Source: Pseudomonas sp. SDI
GTDB lineage: Bacteria; Pseudomonadota; Gammaproteobacteria; Pseudomonadales; Pseudomonadaceae
NCBI RefSeq assembly: GCF_003105155.1
Contig: NZ_QETK01000015.1
Span: 1-64,000, forward strand
Length of the DNA: 64,000 nucleotides
Direction of reading: 5' to 3'
A model generated the notes under the pieces. The model was not told the DNA's origin and searched no databases. It worked only from the letters and a program-made list of their open reading frames with translations. Made by a program: the position numbers and the translations under genes. Positions 8,412 through 17,508 of the stretch are shown piece after piece. The first letter of the stretch is position 1. The number at the start of each line of letters is the position of its first letter.

Positions 8412-9752
8412 ATGTGGACCCCCACCCTCCCCGCCAACGACCAACCGCGCTACCTGGCGCTGGTAGAGGCCATTGCCGCAGCCATCGAGAGCGGCGCGCT
8501 GAAGGTTGGCGAGCGCCTGCCGCCACAGCGGCGCCTGGCCTGGAACCTCGGTCTCAACCCGAGCACCACCCAGCAGGCGTACCGCGAGGCGGCGGCGCGG
8601 CATCTGGTGGCTGGCGAGGTTGGCCGTGGTACGTACGTGCTGGCCGGGAGCAAGGAGGCCACACTGTTCCGTCTCAAGCAGCGCGACACACAGCCGGCGT
8701 TGATCGACCTTTCGACCAACGTGCCGGTGGTCGATCCGGCCCGCGAGGACATCGAACGCGCCTTGCAGGCCCTGCTCGACAACCGTCAGGGCCAGCACCT
8801 GGAGCACTACCTGAATGCCGAACAATTACTGCTCGGCCGCTTGCACGGCGCCGCCTGGCTGAACCGCCGAGGCCTGCAGTTGAGCGCACAGCAGGTGCTG
8901 CTGTGCAGCGGTGCCCAGCAGGGGCTGTTCAGTGTGCTGCTGTCGTTCTGCCAGGCCGGCGATGCGGTGATGGTCGAGGCGCTGACGGCACCGGGCATCA
9001 AGGCGGCGTGCCGGCAACTGCGCCTGCCGCTGCATGGCGTGGCGCTGGACGCCGACGGCATTCGCCCGGAGGATCTCGACCGGGTGGCCCGCGCCAGCGG
9101 CGCACGCGTAGTGGTGCTGACGCCAACGCTACACAACCCGACCGGCGCCTGCATGAGTGCCGCGCGGCGCGAGGCGATTGCCGAGGTGGTCGCGCAGCAT
9201 GACCTGTTGCTGATCGAGGACGATGTATACGGCGCCCTGACGGACCATCCACCGCTGCTGCCGTTGCTCGCTGGACGGGGCTTGCTGGTGAGCAGCTTGT
9301 CGAAAACCGTAGCGGCGGGCTTGCGCCTGGGCTGGATTGCCGGCGAGACGGCGCTGCTGGAACGCATCGACCCGCATGCGCAGGCGACGCACTGGTCGGT
9401 GTCGCCGCTGAACCTGCAGATCGCCTGCACGTGGATTGCCGACGGTACGGCGGCGCGCCGGCTGGCCTGGCAGCGCGAGGAAACCCGGCAACGCTGGCGC
9501 CTGGCGCAGCGGATACTGGGGGATCGCCTGCTCGGCCACGGCGAGCCTTCGCCACATGCCTGGGTACAGGGGCAGCGCGCCGGCGCGGAACTGGCGCGGG
9601 CGTGTCGCGAGCAACAGGTGGAGGTGGTGCCGGCGGAGGTATTTTCGGTGAAGCAGGGCGATGTCTCGGCGATCCGCCTGAGCCTGTCGGCGGCACGTAG
9701 CCGGGCGGAATTGAAACAGGCGCTGGAGCGTGTGGCCGCCGTGTGCCGCTGA
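8412..9752 (+). CDS. MocR-type transcriptional regulator (GntR wHTH fused to aminotransferase-like domain)
   Basis: A 446-aa protein with an N-terminal GntR winged helix (about residues 10-80: ALKVGERLPPQRRLAWNLGLNPSTTQQAY pattern) and a fold-type I aminotransferase domain (about 95-446). The PLP lysine is Lys298 in SSLSKTVAAGLRLGW, and LTPTLHNPTGA and IEDDVYG are intact. MocR proteins use PLP or its aldimines as effector and usually regulate an adjacent gene; here that is the dehydratase. No clear ribosome site precedes the ATG, so it may be leaderless or start differently. A terminator-like hairpin follows at 9777-9803. Confidence 0.9.
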   Translation: MWTPTLPANDQPRYLALVEAIAAAIESGALKVGERLPPQRRLAWNLGLNPSTTQQAYREAAARHLVAGEVGRGTYVLAGSKEATLFRLKQRDTQPALIDLSTNVPVVDPAREDIERALQALLDNRQGQHLEHYLNAEQLLLGRLHGAAWLNRRGLQLSAQQVLLCSGAQQGLFSVLLSFCQAGDAVMVEALTAPGIKAACRQLRLPLHGVALDADGIRPEDLDRVARASGARVVVLTPTLHNPTGACMSAARREAIAEVVAQHDLLLIEDDVYGALTDHPPLLPLLAGRGLLVSSLSKTVAAGLRLGWIAGETALLERIDPHAQATHWSVSPLNLQIACTWIADGTAARRLAWQREETRQRWRLAQRILGDRLLGHGEPSPHAWVQGQRAGAELARACREQQVEVVPAEVFSVKQGDVSAIRLSLSAARSRAELKQALERVAAVCR

Positions 9753-9776
9753 ACGCTCGTCGCCGTACATATCTAG

Positions 9777-9803
9777 CGCCGGGCCTTCGCCCCGGGACTT
9801 TCT
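9777..9803 (+). terminator. Possible terminator after mocR
   Basis: GCCGGGC-CTTC-GCCCCGG forms a GC-rich stem with one bulged C, followed by a short T-rich stretch (actttct). It lies 25 bp after the mocR stop codon and before the DUF6543 gene. Confidence 0.4.
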
Positions 9804-9839
9804 AATGACGCGTCTTCACTTCCCGCACGGACTCGCCCA

Positions 9840-12800
9840 ATGGAAACGCCCTCGCCCGCCCTGTCCCTCCGCCGCCACTTCCCCCTGTCGCCGCTCCCCG
9901 CCTACTCTCTGCGCGACGAAAGCCTGGCGCTGAGCGCCAGCCAGCGCAGTAATGAAAGCCGCCGCCAGCTGCACAACCTGGTCGCCGAAACGCCAGCCGA
10001 ACACCGCCAGGCCTACTGGACCGCCAGGGCGCCACACACGCCCTGGTCGCGCCTGCAACTGGCTGGCCATCTCTACAGCAACCACCTCGAAGCCAGTGCC
10101 CAACTGGCTTACGCCACCGCTGCCCTGCCCGCCAGCCAATGTGAACCGGTGCTGGCACTGACCAGCCCCACTACCGAACCCGCCACCTCTGCACCAGCCG
10201 CCTATGCGGTGCTGCTGAAACTGGACGACGATACGAAGGTCAGGCTCACCGGCGCACTGGCAATCAGTAGCACGCCCCAGGGCGGATACCTGCTGTATCT
10301 GCCGGGAGAACTGCCAGCCCTTCGCGCGTTCGGCGATATCACTGCACTGGGCGATTACCTGAAGGAACGCTTGCAACGGTTCTGGCCATGGGTCGATCCT
10401 GCGCGGCTGGACAGCAGCCGCTGCCGGCTGGCGGTAGACCCCGCGCCGCTGCAAAACAGTATGAAGGTATGGATCGCCGACCTGCTTGAGCATCAGGCCC
10501 GCACCCCGACCTTCGATCTCGCCCAATACAGCCAGAGCCTGTTCAGCCAGACGCCTGCCCTGCCGGGTATCCGCCCGGAAATAGCCGCTGCGGCCAACCT
10601 GAACAGTTTCGGCAACCTGGACCTGGAAGCCCCTCTGAGCACGCGCTGGGCAGCCCTCAGGCACCAGGTCGAGGCCCTCGAAGCAAACCGTCATCAAGCC
10701 CAGCCCCTACGCGTCGCGCTGGCGAAGCTGGAGGCCGCGCACAGCGCGGCCAGCACCGCTATCGACGCGCTGCTCACGGCCAGCGCTCCCGCGGACCTGT
10801 TCAACCTGCGCAGCAACAAGGAAGGTCACCTGACCGCGCTCCAGCAAGCCCGTAGCGAAGGCTTGCGCGCCGAGTTCAGCATTCAGCACCTGCTTGGACT
10901 GATCGACGACAACGAGCAGCGGCTGTGCGCAGTGCTCGACGACTCGGGCATGGCCAACATCGCCGTCGCCTCGAACCTGAGCCTGGTCCTGGCGCACGGC
11001 GAGCAGGCTGGCAGCCAGCAGGAGATCTTCGGTGCGATGCTCATCAGCCCAGGCCAGGCCTTGCCTGCCGACACCACGGGCGTCCTGCTGTACCTGCCCG
11101 GAACCGGCGGCGGGCTGCAACGGTTTGCCAGCCGTCGGGAGATGGAGCAGAGCTTGTTCATGACCACCAGCAGCGACCCGGCCCTGACCCTGGCCTATTC
11201 GCACATTCCGGGCGAAGCGACGGACTACGGCGTGCAGGCCCAGTTGCATCGGATCGAGCAACAAGCCGTGGCATTGACGCACAGGCCCGCGGCGGAGCAC
11301 GACGCTGCCTTGCCGAAACTGCTCGAACAGGCCCGCCACAGCCTCCAGGTCCCCCTGCCAAGCGCCCGGCGTGCGGCCCTTGAGCTGATCGAAGAGCAAC
11401 GGCAAACCGAGCTCCTGGCGGATCAGTTGCCCGAATGGCTGAAAAAACTCGATACCCCAGGCCGCGAACGCCTGCGCGACCTCATCCACGCCTACATCGC
11501 CGCCATGCACCGTTCGCAGGCACTGCTGGATCGCGACCTGGCCCCGCGTGAAGCGTTCGTGGACAAACGGCTACAACAACAAATGCAACAGGATTTCGCA
11601 CTGCAGCACAGCGCAGCGGTCAGCCTGGACCTGCCGGAAAAGGTCGAGTTCAAACGCGAGCTGATCATCGGCGCCGGGGTCCCCGGCGCGCCTTACCGCG
11701 AAGTGCCGTATCCGAGCAAAGCGCGCAGCCAGGTCTCGCTGACCGAGATGGCGTTGAACAACCTCGACGACGCCCTCAGGCAGCGCCTTGCGTTCATGCA
11801 CGTCAATATCGAGACCGACCACCCCGAGGACCGCCAGGCGCTGCTGACGGGCATCGACAAGGACTGGCTGGTGCGGACCCTGCCTCGGCTGGATGCCGCC
11901 GGGGCCTATGAACAGCACCTGCGTGCCGCGTTCATGGGCGCCCCCGATGAATCGCCCTACGCCAATGCCTACCGCCGCGAATGCCTCAGCGAACCGCTGC
12001 GCCTGATGCTGCAACTGCAAAACGAGGTGGCGCGCCAGCAACGGAACATCGACGACAGTGCCTGGCGCATCGTCGATATTGCTATCGATGCCAGCACCGC
12101 AGACGCCTGGCGAGCCGACGGTCACGACATCGTCCTGCATGCCGCCGTCCTCAGGAGCGGTGGCAAAGCGGCCCAGGAGCCAGGTGTAACGCTGAGCGGG
12201 ATTACCTTTATCCACGACCGCAACAGCCAGCAAACAGTGCTCTACCTACCCGACGCCCCCGACGGCAACCACCTGCGCGCCTATGTCAGCCTGGAGGCGG
12301 CGCGCCTTGGCCTGTTCCGTCTGAGCCTGAACCACAACCTGCGCGACTACCTGGCCGAACGCGCCCTGCTGGGCTCCCCGCAAGCGCATGCCGCCCGCCT
12401 CGACCAGGCCCACCTGAACCACTTCGACCGCATCATCGCGGTGGGCACATCATGGCCCGCTACCACTTCGCTGGCCGTTCACCTGCTCGACGCCAACATG
12501 GGCTGCCGGATCGAAGCCCACCGGCAGACGTCGCGGTCTTCCTACGCGCTGTACATGGAACGGTTCGCGCTGAAAAGCGACAGTGTGTTCAATTACGTGA
12601 GAATGGCGATCGGCATGGTGCCCTTCGTCGGCACTGTGCTGGCCCTCCATAATGCCTGGACTAGCGCCAACAAAGCTGTGACCGCGATCCGCGACGGCGA
12701 TCTGGGCACCAGCCTCGCGCAGCTCGAGTCGGTGCTGTTGTCGCTGATCGACGCCTTCATGGACCTCGCGCCCGGCCTTGTCATCGCGCCCCCTGCTCGC

Positions 12801-15008
12801 CAACGCCAGGTGAGCCGCTTGCTTAGCGGCGTGACCCGACGCCAGCCACGCAAACCGGGCCATGCCTTCCAGGCACTGCGTTCGTTCGCCGGCTACGAGT
12901 ACACCGGCGATATACAGCTGGCTGGCATTACCCCTGGCACCGTCGGGCTTTACCGCAACATCTACCGCCATCCCAAGGGTAACTTCATCGTCAGCATGGG
13001 CCGGATCTACCAGGTCGACCTGAGCGAAGCACCACGGACCTGGCGCCTTTACGGTACGGCGAGCAAGACCTACAAGCAGCCCATCGCCCTCGACGAGTTT
13101 GGCGAGTGGGCCACTCATGGGCAACTCTACGGCACCCTGATCAAGGGCGGCCTGGCCGGAGGCGGCAATCTGCTCGGACGCCTGGCCGACGGCCTGGAGC
13201 CGGTCTGGCCGAACATGATCCGCGAGTACCTGCCACGTTGGTGGGTCGACCGGATCTATCGTCGGCGCGATCAGTTGAAAAGCAGCCTCGACTCGCTCTA
13301 CCAGAGAATCGAACAACAGGACGTGCGCGCGCAAGATAGCTTCGAGGTGTTCAATACCTCGAAACAGACCCCGGCACCGACTCGCAGCCTAGAGGCGCAC
13401 CGGGTCGCCACCCTGGCGGCAGACCAGGCCAGCCTGCAACAACTGGAGCTGTGCAAGAAAGCAGCCCGCCAGCTCGAGGAACTGCTGACGCTGACCTCCG
13501 GCAACCGCCGCCAGCAACTGGGCGAAGCGCTCAGCGAGGTCTGCACCAAGATCACCCTCAACCTGCAGAACCGTACAGTGCTCAATACATCCCGACAGCT
13601 GGATATGCTGGACGAGCTTGCCCAGGCGGTCGCCAGCCCGGCCAGTACGGTCGACTTCAGCCGCCTGGCACGGATCAAGCAGTTGCGCATCCAGTTACTG
13701 GGGCACATCGACGAAGCACGCGACCTGCTGGACGACATGCTGGCGTGGAGCCGACGGATTACCAAAGCCGCGCACAAAAGGGAAATCGGCAGCGACGTAC
13801 TGGACGCCATTGCACGCGTACCGGCACACACGACCACGCTCATGCGCACCAGCCAGCTGTTGCGCATCATCCTGCGCTATGACGGCTCACCGAGCATCGA
13901 ATGGTTGCTACTGGCTGCCGAAGTCAGGCCAATGCTCAGCGTCGGCGACCGGACACTGGCCAGCCTGCTCGGCCTGAGCACCGCCAGCTTCACCCAGCGC
14001 CAGCATAAGCTGCTGCTCCAGCAGGCCAGCGCGTTCCTCGAACAGCTGCAAAACCACCTCAAGAGCTGGCAGTTACGTTATCCGCAACTGATCGATGTGC
14101 CGCATGCCGAACGCCTGCACCAGCATTTGGACGAAATCCTGACATTCAACAAACGTGCGCCCGAGCCAGCGCCGCCGCGCAGACCGGTAGCGAGCAAGCA
14201 GCCGCCACGGGTATTCGAAACCGAAGATGGCACCCTGCTGATCGGTGACGAGCAGGCCGCGACCGCCCGCACACCGCGACGCTTCACCATCACTGGTGCA
14301 GGTGGGCATACCGAAATCTACGAGCAACAGGCCGGAGGTCGATGGCAGTTGACCAACGCGCTGCCGCCGCCCACGCATTTGCCGGAACCGGCCCGCTACA
14401 TCGGCGAGGCGCGCCGGCGTCTGCTCGACGTCGAAGCCCTAAGCGAACGCGTTCGCGGCTACGCCCAGCGATACGACACGTTGCCTGCCGACCTGGAGGA
14501 CATCCTGTGCCTTGAGGCCAAAGCCTTGCAGGAACGCGCCAACCGCTTGCACGATCTGGCGCCGGACAATCCGCTGATCGGCCAGCTGTATGGCAAGGCC
14601 AACCAACTGATCGACGAAGGCCGCCGACTGCGGATCGAGCATTCGCTGCAGAGTGAGACGCCCACCGACGGCATGCTCGATTACCTGATGGACGAAGGCG
14701 CCCTGGAGATCATTCGGCTGGGCAAGCCTAAGGAGCTGGCGAAACGTCCGGATGGGCGCCGCGACTTTCTTCAGGAGTACGAGATCCGCAAGTTGCAGGG
14801 CGGCAAACCGATACCGCACTGGTACGCGCACTTCCATTACGAAAGCGCAGCGGCGCCGTTCGAACAGTTTGCCAAGGCGCACCTGAAAACCGCCAACCAG
14901 CGCCACCTCGGCCTGCAATGGCAGGTCGCCCAGGGACAGCGGGCCGAACCGATCTGGCGCGGCGCACTGAGCAAGCCGTTGGCGATCAAACACTTCCAGG
15001 CGTTGTAA
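9840..15008 (+). CDS. Very large dermonecrotic-toxin-like (DUF6543-type) protein, 1722 aa
   Basis: I assign it to the family annotated in Pseudomonas as dermonecrotic toxin domain / DUF6543 from recurrent signatures. A beta module of the form 'G-x-LLYLPG' followed by 'ring' residues and a helix occurs at about residues 147-185, 411-440 and 796-825. A hydrophobic segment (MVPFVGTVLALHNAW, then LIDAFMDLAPGLVIAPP) lies at about 920-985. The end carries a conserved-looking DFLQEYEIRKLQ...WYAHFHYESA...AHLKTANQRHLG motif. There is no signal peptide. Long helical stretches fill about 1130-1450. The hydrophobic stretch could insert into a target membrane, as in other large contact toxins. The ribosome site is weak. 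It is monocistronic, with hairpins on both sides. Its target, secretion route and any immunity partner are not visible. Confidence 0.7.
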   Translation: METPSPALSLRRHFPLSPLPAYSLRDESLALSASQRSNESRRQLHNLVAETPAEHRQAYWTARAPHTPWSRLQLAGHLYSNHLEASAQLAYATAALPASQCEPVLALTSPTTEPATSAPAAYAVLLKLDDDTKVRLTGALAISSTPQGGYLLYLPGELPALRAFGDITALGDYLKERLQRFWPWVDPARLDSSRCRLAVDPAPLQNSMKVWIADLLEHQARTPTFDLAQYSQSLFSQTPALPGIRPEIAAAANLNSFGNLDLEAPLSTRWAALRHQVEALEANRHQAQPLRVALAKLEAAHSAASTAIDALLTASAPADLFNLRSNKEGHLTALQQARSEGLRAEFSIQHLLGLIDDNEQRLCAVLDDSGMANIAVASNLSLVLAHGEQAGSQQEIFGAMLISPGQALPADTTGVLLYLPGTGGGLQRFASRREMEQSLFMTTSSDPALTLAYSHIPGEATDYGVQAQLHRIEQQAVALTHRPAAEHDAALPKLLEQARHSLQVPLPSARRAALELIEEQRQTELLADQLPEWLKKLDTPGRERLRDLIHAYIAAMHRSQALLDRDLAPREAFVDKRLQQQMQQDFALQHSAAVSLDLPEKVEFKRELIIGAGVPGAPYREVPYPSKARSQVSLTEMALNNLDDALRQRLAFMHVNIETDHPEDRQALLTGIDKDWLVRTLPRLDAAGAYEQHLRAAFMGAPDESPYANAYRRECLSEPLRLMLQLQNEVARQQRNIDDSAWRIVDIAIDASTADAWRADGHDIVLHAAVLRSGGKAAQEPGVTLSGITFIHDRNSQQTVLYLPDAPDGNHLRAYVSLEAARLGLFRLSLNHNLRDYLAERALLGSPQAHAARLDQAHLNHFDRIIAVGTSWPATTSLAVHLLDANMGCRIEAHRQTSRSSYALYMERFALKSDSVFNYVRMAIGMVPFVGTVLALHNAWTSANKAVTAIRDGDLGTSLAQLESVLLSLIDAFMDLAPGLVIAPPARQRQVSRLLSGVTRRQPRKPGHAFQALRSFAGYEYTGDIQLAGITPGTVGLYRNIYRHPKGNFIVSMGRIYQVDLSEAPRTWRLYGTASKTYKQPIALDEFGEWATHGQLYGTLIKGGLAGGGNLLGRLADGLEPVWPNMIREYLPRWWVDRIYRRRDQLKSSLDSLYQRIEQQDVRAQDSFEVFNTSKQTPAPTRSLEAHRVATLAADQASLQQLELCKKAARQLEELLTLTSGNRRQQLGEALSEVCTKITLNLQNRTVLNTSRQLDMLDELAQAVASPASTVDFSRLARIKQLRIQLLGHIDEARDLLDDMLAWSRRITKAAHKREIGSDVLDAIARVPAHTTTLMRTSQLLRIILRYDGSPSIEWLLLAAEVRPMLSVGDRTLASLLGLSTASFTQRQHKLLLQQASAFLEQLQNHLKSWQLRYPQLIDVPHAERLHQHLDEILTFNKRAPEPAPPRRPVASKQPPRVFETEDGTLLIGDEQAATARTPRRFTITGAGGHTEIYEQQAGGRWQLTNALPPPTHLPEPARYIGEARRRLLDVEALSERVRGYAQRYDTLPADLEDILCLEAKALQERANRLHDLAPDNPLIGQLYGKANQLIDEGRRLRIEHSLQSETPTDGMLDYLMDEGALEIIRLGKPKELAKRPDGRRDFLQEYEIRKLQGGKPIPHWYAHFHYESAAAPFEQFAKAHLKTANQRHLGLQWQVAQGQRAEPIWRGALSKPLAIKHFQAL

Positions 15009-15021
15009 GCCAACCCTCGCG

Positions 15022-15045
15022 CCAGTCCGCGGTCTCTCGGACTGG
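15022..15045 (+). terminator. Stable hairpin after the DUF6543 gene
   Basis: CCAGTCCG and CGGACTGG are perfect 8-bp arms around an 8-nt loop, starting 14 bp after the stop codon. There is no T-tract, so it is either a factor-dependent terminator, an mRNA 3'-end stabiliser, or part of the alkA leader. Confidence 0.45.
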
Positions 15046-15071
15046 ACGCAGGTGTCGACAGGGAGGACAAC

Positions 15072-15113
15072 ATGAGAAATATTCGAGCCACCCGCAAACG
15101 ACCTCAGGTGTAA
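15072..15113 (+). CDS. Candidate 13-aa leader peptide ORF before alkA
   Basis: ATG to TAA encoding MRNIRATRKRPQV. It has a textbook GGGAGG ribosome site 5-6 bp before the ATG, stronger than that of alkA itself. Its stop codon is 3 bp before the GTG start of alkA, which has only a weak ribosome site. The arrangement suggests translational coupling or a regulatory leader. With no conservation data it could also be a chance ORF. Confidence 0.4.
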   Translation: MRNIRATRKRPQV

Positions 15114-15116
15114 TCC

Positions 15117-15725
15117 GTGCCGCCCCCCTACCGCCAGGCCACCCGCCACCTCAGCGCGCTCGACCCCATATGGGCCGCGCACATCGCCCGGGTCGGCCCT
15201 TGCCTGCACGCCCCGTTACCAACCCGCGACCCGTACCAGGCTCTGGTCCGTGCCATCGCCTACCAACAACTGCACGCCAAGGCCGCCGAAGCGATCCTTG
15301 GGCGTTTTCTCGCGCTCTACCCCGACACGTCCTTTCCCAGCCCAGAACAATTGCTGGCCACCCGCGCCGAGCAGTTGCGCGCCTGCGGCTTTTCCGCGCG
15401 CAAACTCAACACGATTCAGGGCATCGCTCGGGCGCGCCTCGACGGCCTGGTCCCCGACCACCGGCAAGCTCGGCAACTCGACGAGGAAACCCTCGTCGCA
15501 CGCCTCACCCAGTTGCACGGCGTCGGCCGCTGGACCGTGGAAATGCTGCTGATCTACACCCTCGAACACATGGATATCCTGCCCGCCGATGACTTTGGCG
15601 TGCGCGAGGGGTACCGTCGCCTGTATGGCCTCGAACGCCAGCCGACCCGCCAGCAGATGATCGACATCGGCCAGGCCATGCGGCCCTATCGCACCGTCGC
15701 CGCCTGGTACCTGTGGCGCGCCTGA
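15117..15725 (+). CDS. alkA: DNA-3-methyladenine glycosylase II (AlkA-type, HhH-GPD)
   Basis: A 202-aa helix-hairpin-helix glycosylase that removes alkylated bases in base-excision repair. The HhH motif LTQLHGVGRWTVEMLLIY is followed by the catalytic Asp region ILPADDFGVREGY (Asp158/159), the glycosylase arrangement. It is shorter than E. coli AlkA (282 aa) because it lacks the N-terminal TBP-like domain; this compact form is common in Pseudomonas. It starts at GTG 15117. ada follows 82 bp downstream on the same strand, so the two form an adaptive-response module. Confidence 0.92.
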   Translation: MPPPYRQATRHLSALDPIWAAHIARVGPCLHAPLPTRDPYQALVRAIAYQQLHAKAAEAILGRFLALYPDTSFPSPEQLLATRAEQLRACGFSARKLNTIQGIARARLDGLVPDHRQARQLDEETLVARLTQLHGVGRWTVEMLLIYTLEHMDILPADDFGVREGYRRLYGLERQPTRQQMIDIGQAMRPYRTVAAWYLWRA

Positions 15726-15807
15726 ATTCGATAGCAAGACTCGGAGTTTCACCTGCGCGCCAGCCGCGTAACCTGATCGACATCCACCCTGCCATGAGAG
15801 CCCGACC

Positions 15808-16872
15808 ATGCGCCGCCCCGGTACTCCCGCGATCAGCGAAACCGATCCACGCTGGCAAGCAGTCCTGGCCCGCGACCCCGCCGCCGACCCAGGCTTCGTC
15901 TACGCCGTGCGCACCACCGGCGTGTACTGCCGGGCCTCCTGCCCGTCGCGCCTGCCGCGCCGGGAGAACGTCGAATTCTTCGACACCGCCGCACACGCCG
16001 AAGCTGCTGGCTACCGCCCCTGCCGCCGCCAGGCCGGCAATCCCGGCCGGGTCGCCGAGCAGCATGCCGCGCAGGTCACCCGCGCCTGCCAGTTGATCGA
16101 ACGTGCCGAGCGCGAACCCAGCCTGAAGCAGTTGGCCGAGCATGTCGGCATAAGCCCGTTTCATTTTCATCGGGTGTTCAAGGCCGCCACCGGCCTGACC
16201 CCCAAGGCCTATGCCAGTGCCCATCGGGCGCGCAAGGTACGCCGCTGCCTGACCCAGGCCGAGACCATCACCGATGCCGTGTACGAAGCCGGTTACAACG
16301 CCAACAGCCGCTTCTATGAAGCCAGCGACGGCCTGCTCGGCATGACCCCTGGCGCCTACCGCGCGGGCGGCGCCAACACCGACATCCGCTTCGCCATTGC
16401 CCAGTGTTCGCTGGGCGCGATCCTGGTGGCGCAAAGCGCCCGCGGCATCTGCGCGATCCTTCTGGGCGACGACCCACAGGCTCTGCTGCACGACCTGCAG
16501 GACAAGTTCCCGAAGGCCAACTTCATCGGCGCCGACGCCGACTTCGAACAGTTGATCGCCAGGGTGGTGGGCTTTGTCGAAGCGCCAGCGCTTGGCCTGG
16601 ATCTGCCGCTGGACCTGCGCGGCACGGCCTTTCAGGAGCGGGTCTGGCAGGCGCTGCGCAACATTCCGGCCGGCAGTACCGCCAGCTATGCCGAGATCGC
16701 CGCACAGATCGGCGCGCCCAAAGCCGTGCGCGCGGTGGCCCAGGCCTGTGCCGCCAACAGCATCGCCGTGGCCATCCCCTGCCACCGCGTGGTGCGCAGC
16801 GACGGCAGCCTGTCCGGTTACCGCTGGGGCGTCGAGCGCAAACAGCTACTGCTGGAACGGGAACGCCATTAA
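15808..16872 (+). CDS. ada: Ada: methylated-DNA-protein cysteine methyltransferase / AraC activator
   Basis: A 354-aa protein with the full Ada layout: Zn-binding methylphosphotriester domain (about 1-85), AraC-type HTH (about 90-190), and C-terminal MGMT domain (about 200-354). The active Cys325 lies in AIPCHRVVRSDGSLSGYRWG. The N-domain has Cys41 (the phosphotriester acceptor position) and Cys45 (VYCRASCPSR) and Cys72 (GYRPCRRQ). The fourth zinc cysteine, expected at residue 75 (RPCxRC in E. coli Ada), is Gln. That substitution may weaken zinc binding and the methylation switch. Ada normally activates its own gene and alkA. A bidirectional terminator follows. Confidence 0.93.
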   Translation: MRRPGTPAISETDPRWQAVLARDPAADPGFVYAVRTTGVYCRASCPSRLPRRENVEFFDTAAHAEAAGYRPCRRQAGNPGRVAEQHAAQVTRACQLIERAEREPSLKQLAEHVGISPFHFHRVFKAATGLTPKAYASAHRARKVRRCLTQAETITDAVYEAGYNANSRFYEASDGLLGMTPGAYRAGGANTDIRFAIAQCSLGAILVAQSARGICAILLGDDPQALLHDLQDKFPKANFIGADADFEQLIARVVGFVEAPALGLDLPLDLRGTAFQERVWQALRNIPAGSTASYAEIAAQIGAPKAVRAVAQACAANSIAVAIPCHRVVRSDGSLSGYRWGVERKQLLLERERH

Positions 16873-16922
16873 TCCCGGTTTCTTACAACAATCGCGGCGA
16901 ATCACTAATACGCCAGATAAAC

Positions 16923-16948
16923 AAAGCCCCCACTCAGGCGGGGGCTTT
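16923..16948. terminator. Bidirectional terminator between ada and the DUF2790 gene
   Basis: AAAGCCCCC, an 8-nt loop, then GGGGGCTTT: a symmetric hairpin flanked by A and T runs that can stop both the ada transcript and the convergent DUF2790 transcript. Confidence 0.85.
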
Positions 16949-16967
16949 CATGGGCAGTCGATGTCTA

Positions 16968-17225
16968 TCAACCCTGGCTGCAACCGTCGCCCATGGCGCG
17001 GTATTCGATAGTGTGGCGCTGACCTTGGTGATCTTCATAGATCATGGTCGCCGGCACCACTTCACAGACATTGGGAATGGTCGACAGGCTGATCACCTTG
17101 GCGATATCCAGGTTAGTCGAATAATCGTACTGCGCCACTGCCGGCTGGGCCGAAGCTACGTTGGCTTCATCGGCAAAGGCAAAAGAAGAGGCCGCAACCA
17201 CTACAAGGGCAAGTAAACGTTTCAT
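16968..17225 (-). CDS. DUF2790 small periplasmic protein
   Basis: An 85-aa protein with a signal peptide (MKRLLALVVVAASSFAFA, likely cut after AFA) and a mature part YDYSTNLDIAKVISLSTIPNVCEVVPATMIYEDHQGQRHTIEYRAMGDGC that I recognise as the Pseudomonas-restricted DUF2790 family. Two cysteines (in NVCEVV and GDGC) could form a disulphide. The start at 17225 is chosen because it gives a clean signal peptide; the open frame runs 7 codons further. Family function is not established; several members are induced with two-component systems. An inverted repeat lies 69 bp upstream. Confidence 0.82.
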   Translation of the reverse strand: MKRLLALVVVAASSFAFADEANVASAQPAVAQYDYSTNLDIAKVISLSTIPNVCEVVPATMIYEDHQGQRHTIEYRAMGDGCSQG

Positions 17226-17293
17226 CGTTATAGGCCTGCACAGCAATCGAACTATCAGCTTGACTTCATCTGCCGTTATGGCGCGGAGAAGTT

Positions 17294-17317
17294 GTTATAT
17301 CAACTCGCGGATATAAC
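17294..17317. promoter_or_regulatory. Perfect inverted repeat upstream of the DUF2790 gene
   Basis: GTTATATC-AACTCGCG-GATATAAC, 8-bp perfect arms with an 8-bp spacer, about 70 bp upstream of the DUF2790 start. Position and symmetry suit a dimeric regulator. No regulator gene is adjacent. The rest of the gap between 17226 and 17508 shows nothing I can name. Confidence 0.45.
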
Positions 17318-17508
17318 ACGAAGAACCGATCCCGCTGGACTGGATGACTGGGGGATGGGCGTAGTTTACGACCTGGAAAAAACAGTTGAATCCCGAACCC
17401 AGACATTCACTGTTACCTAATCCGCAACAATAGCGCCATCAAACAGCCCTCGACAGATCCCGCCTCACGGTGTAAAAGCCCGTTGCAGAGCCTCTGCCGG
17501 AAGCCGCC

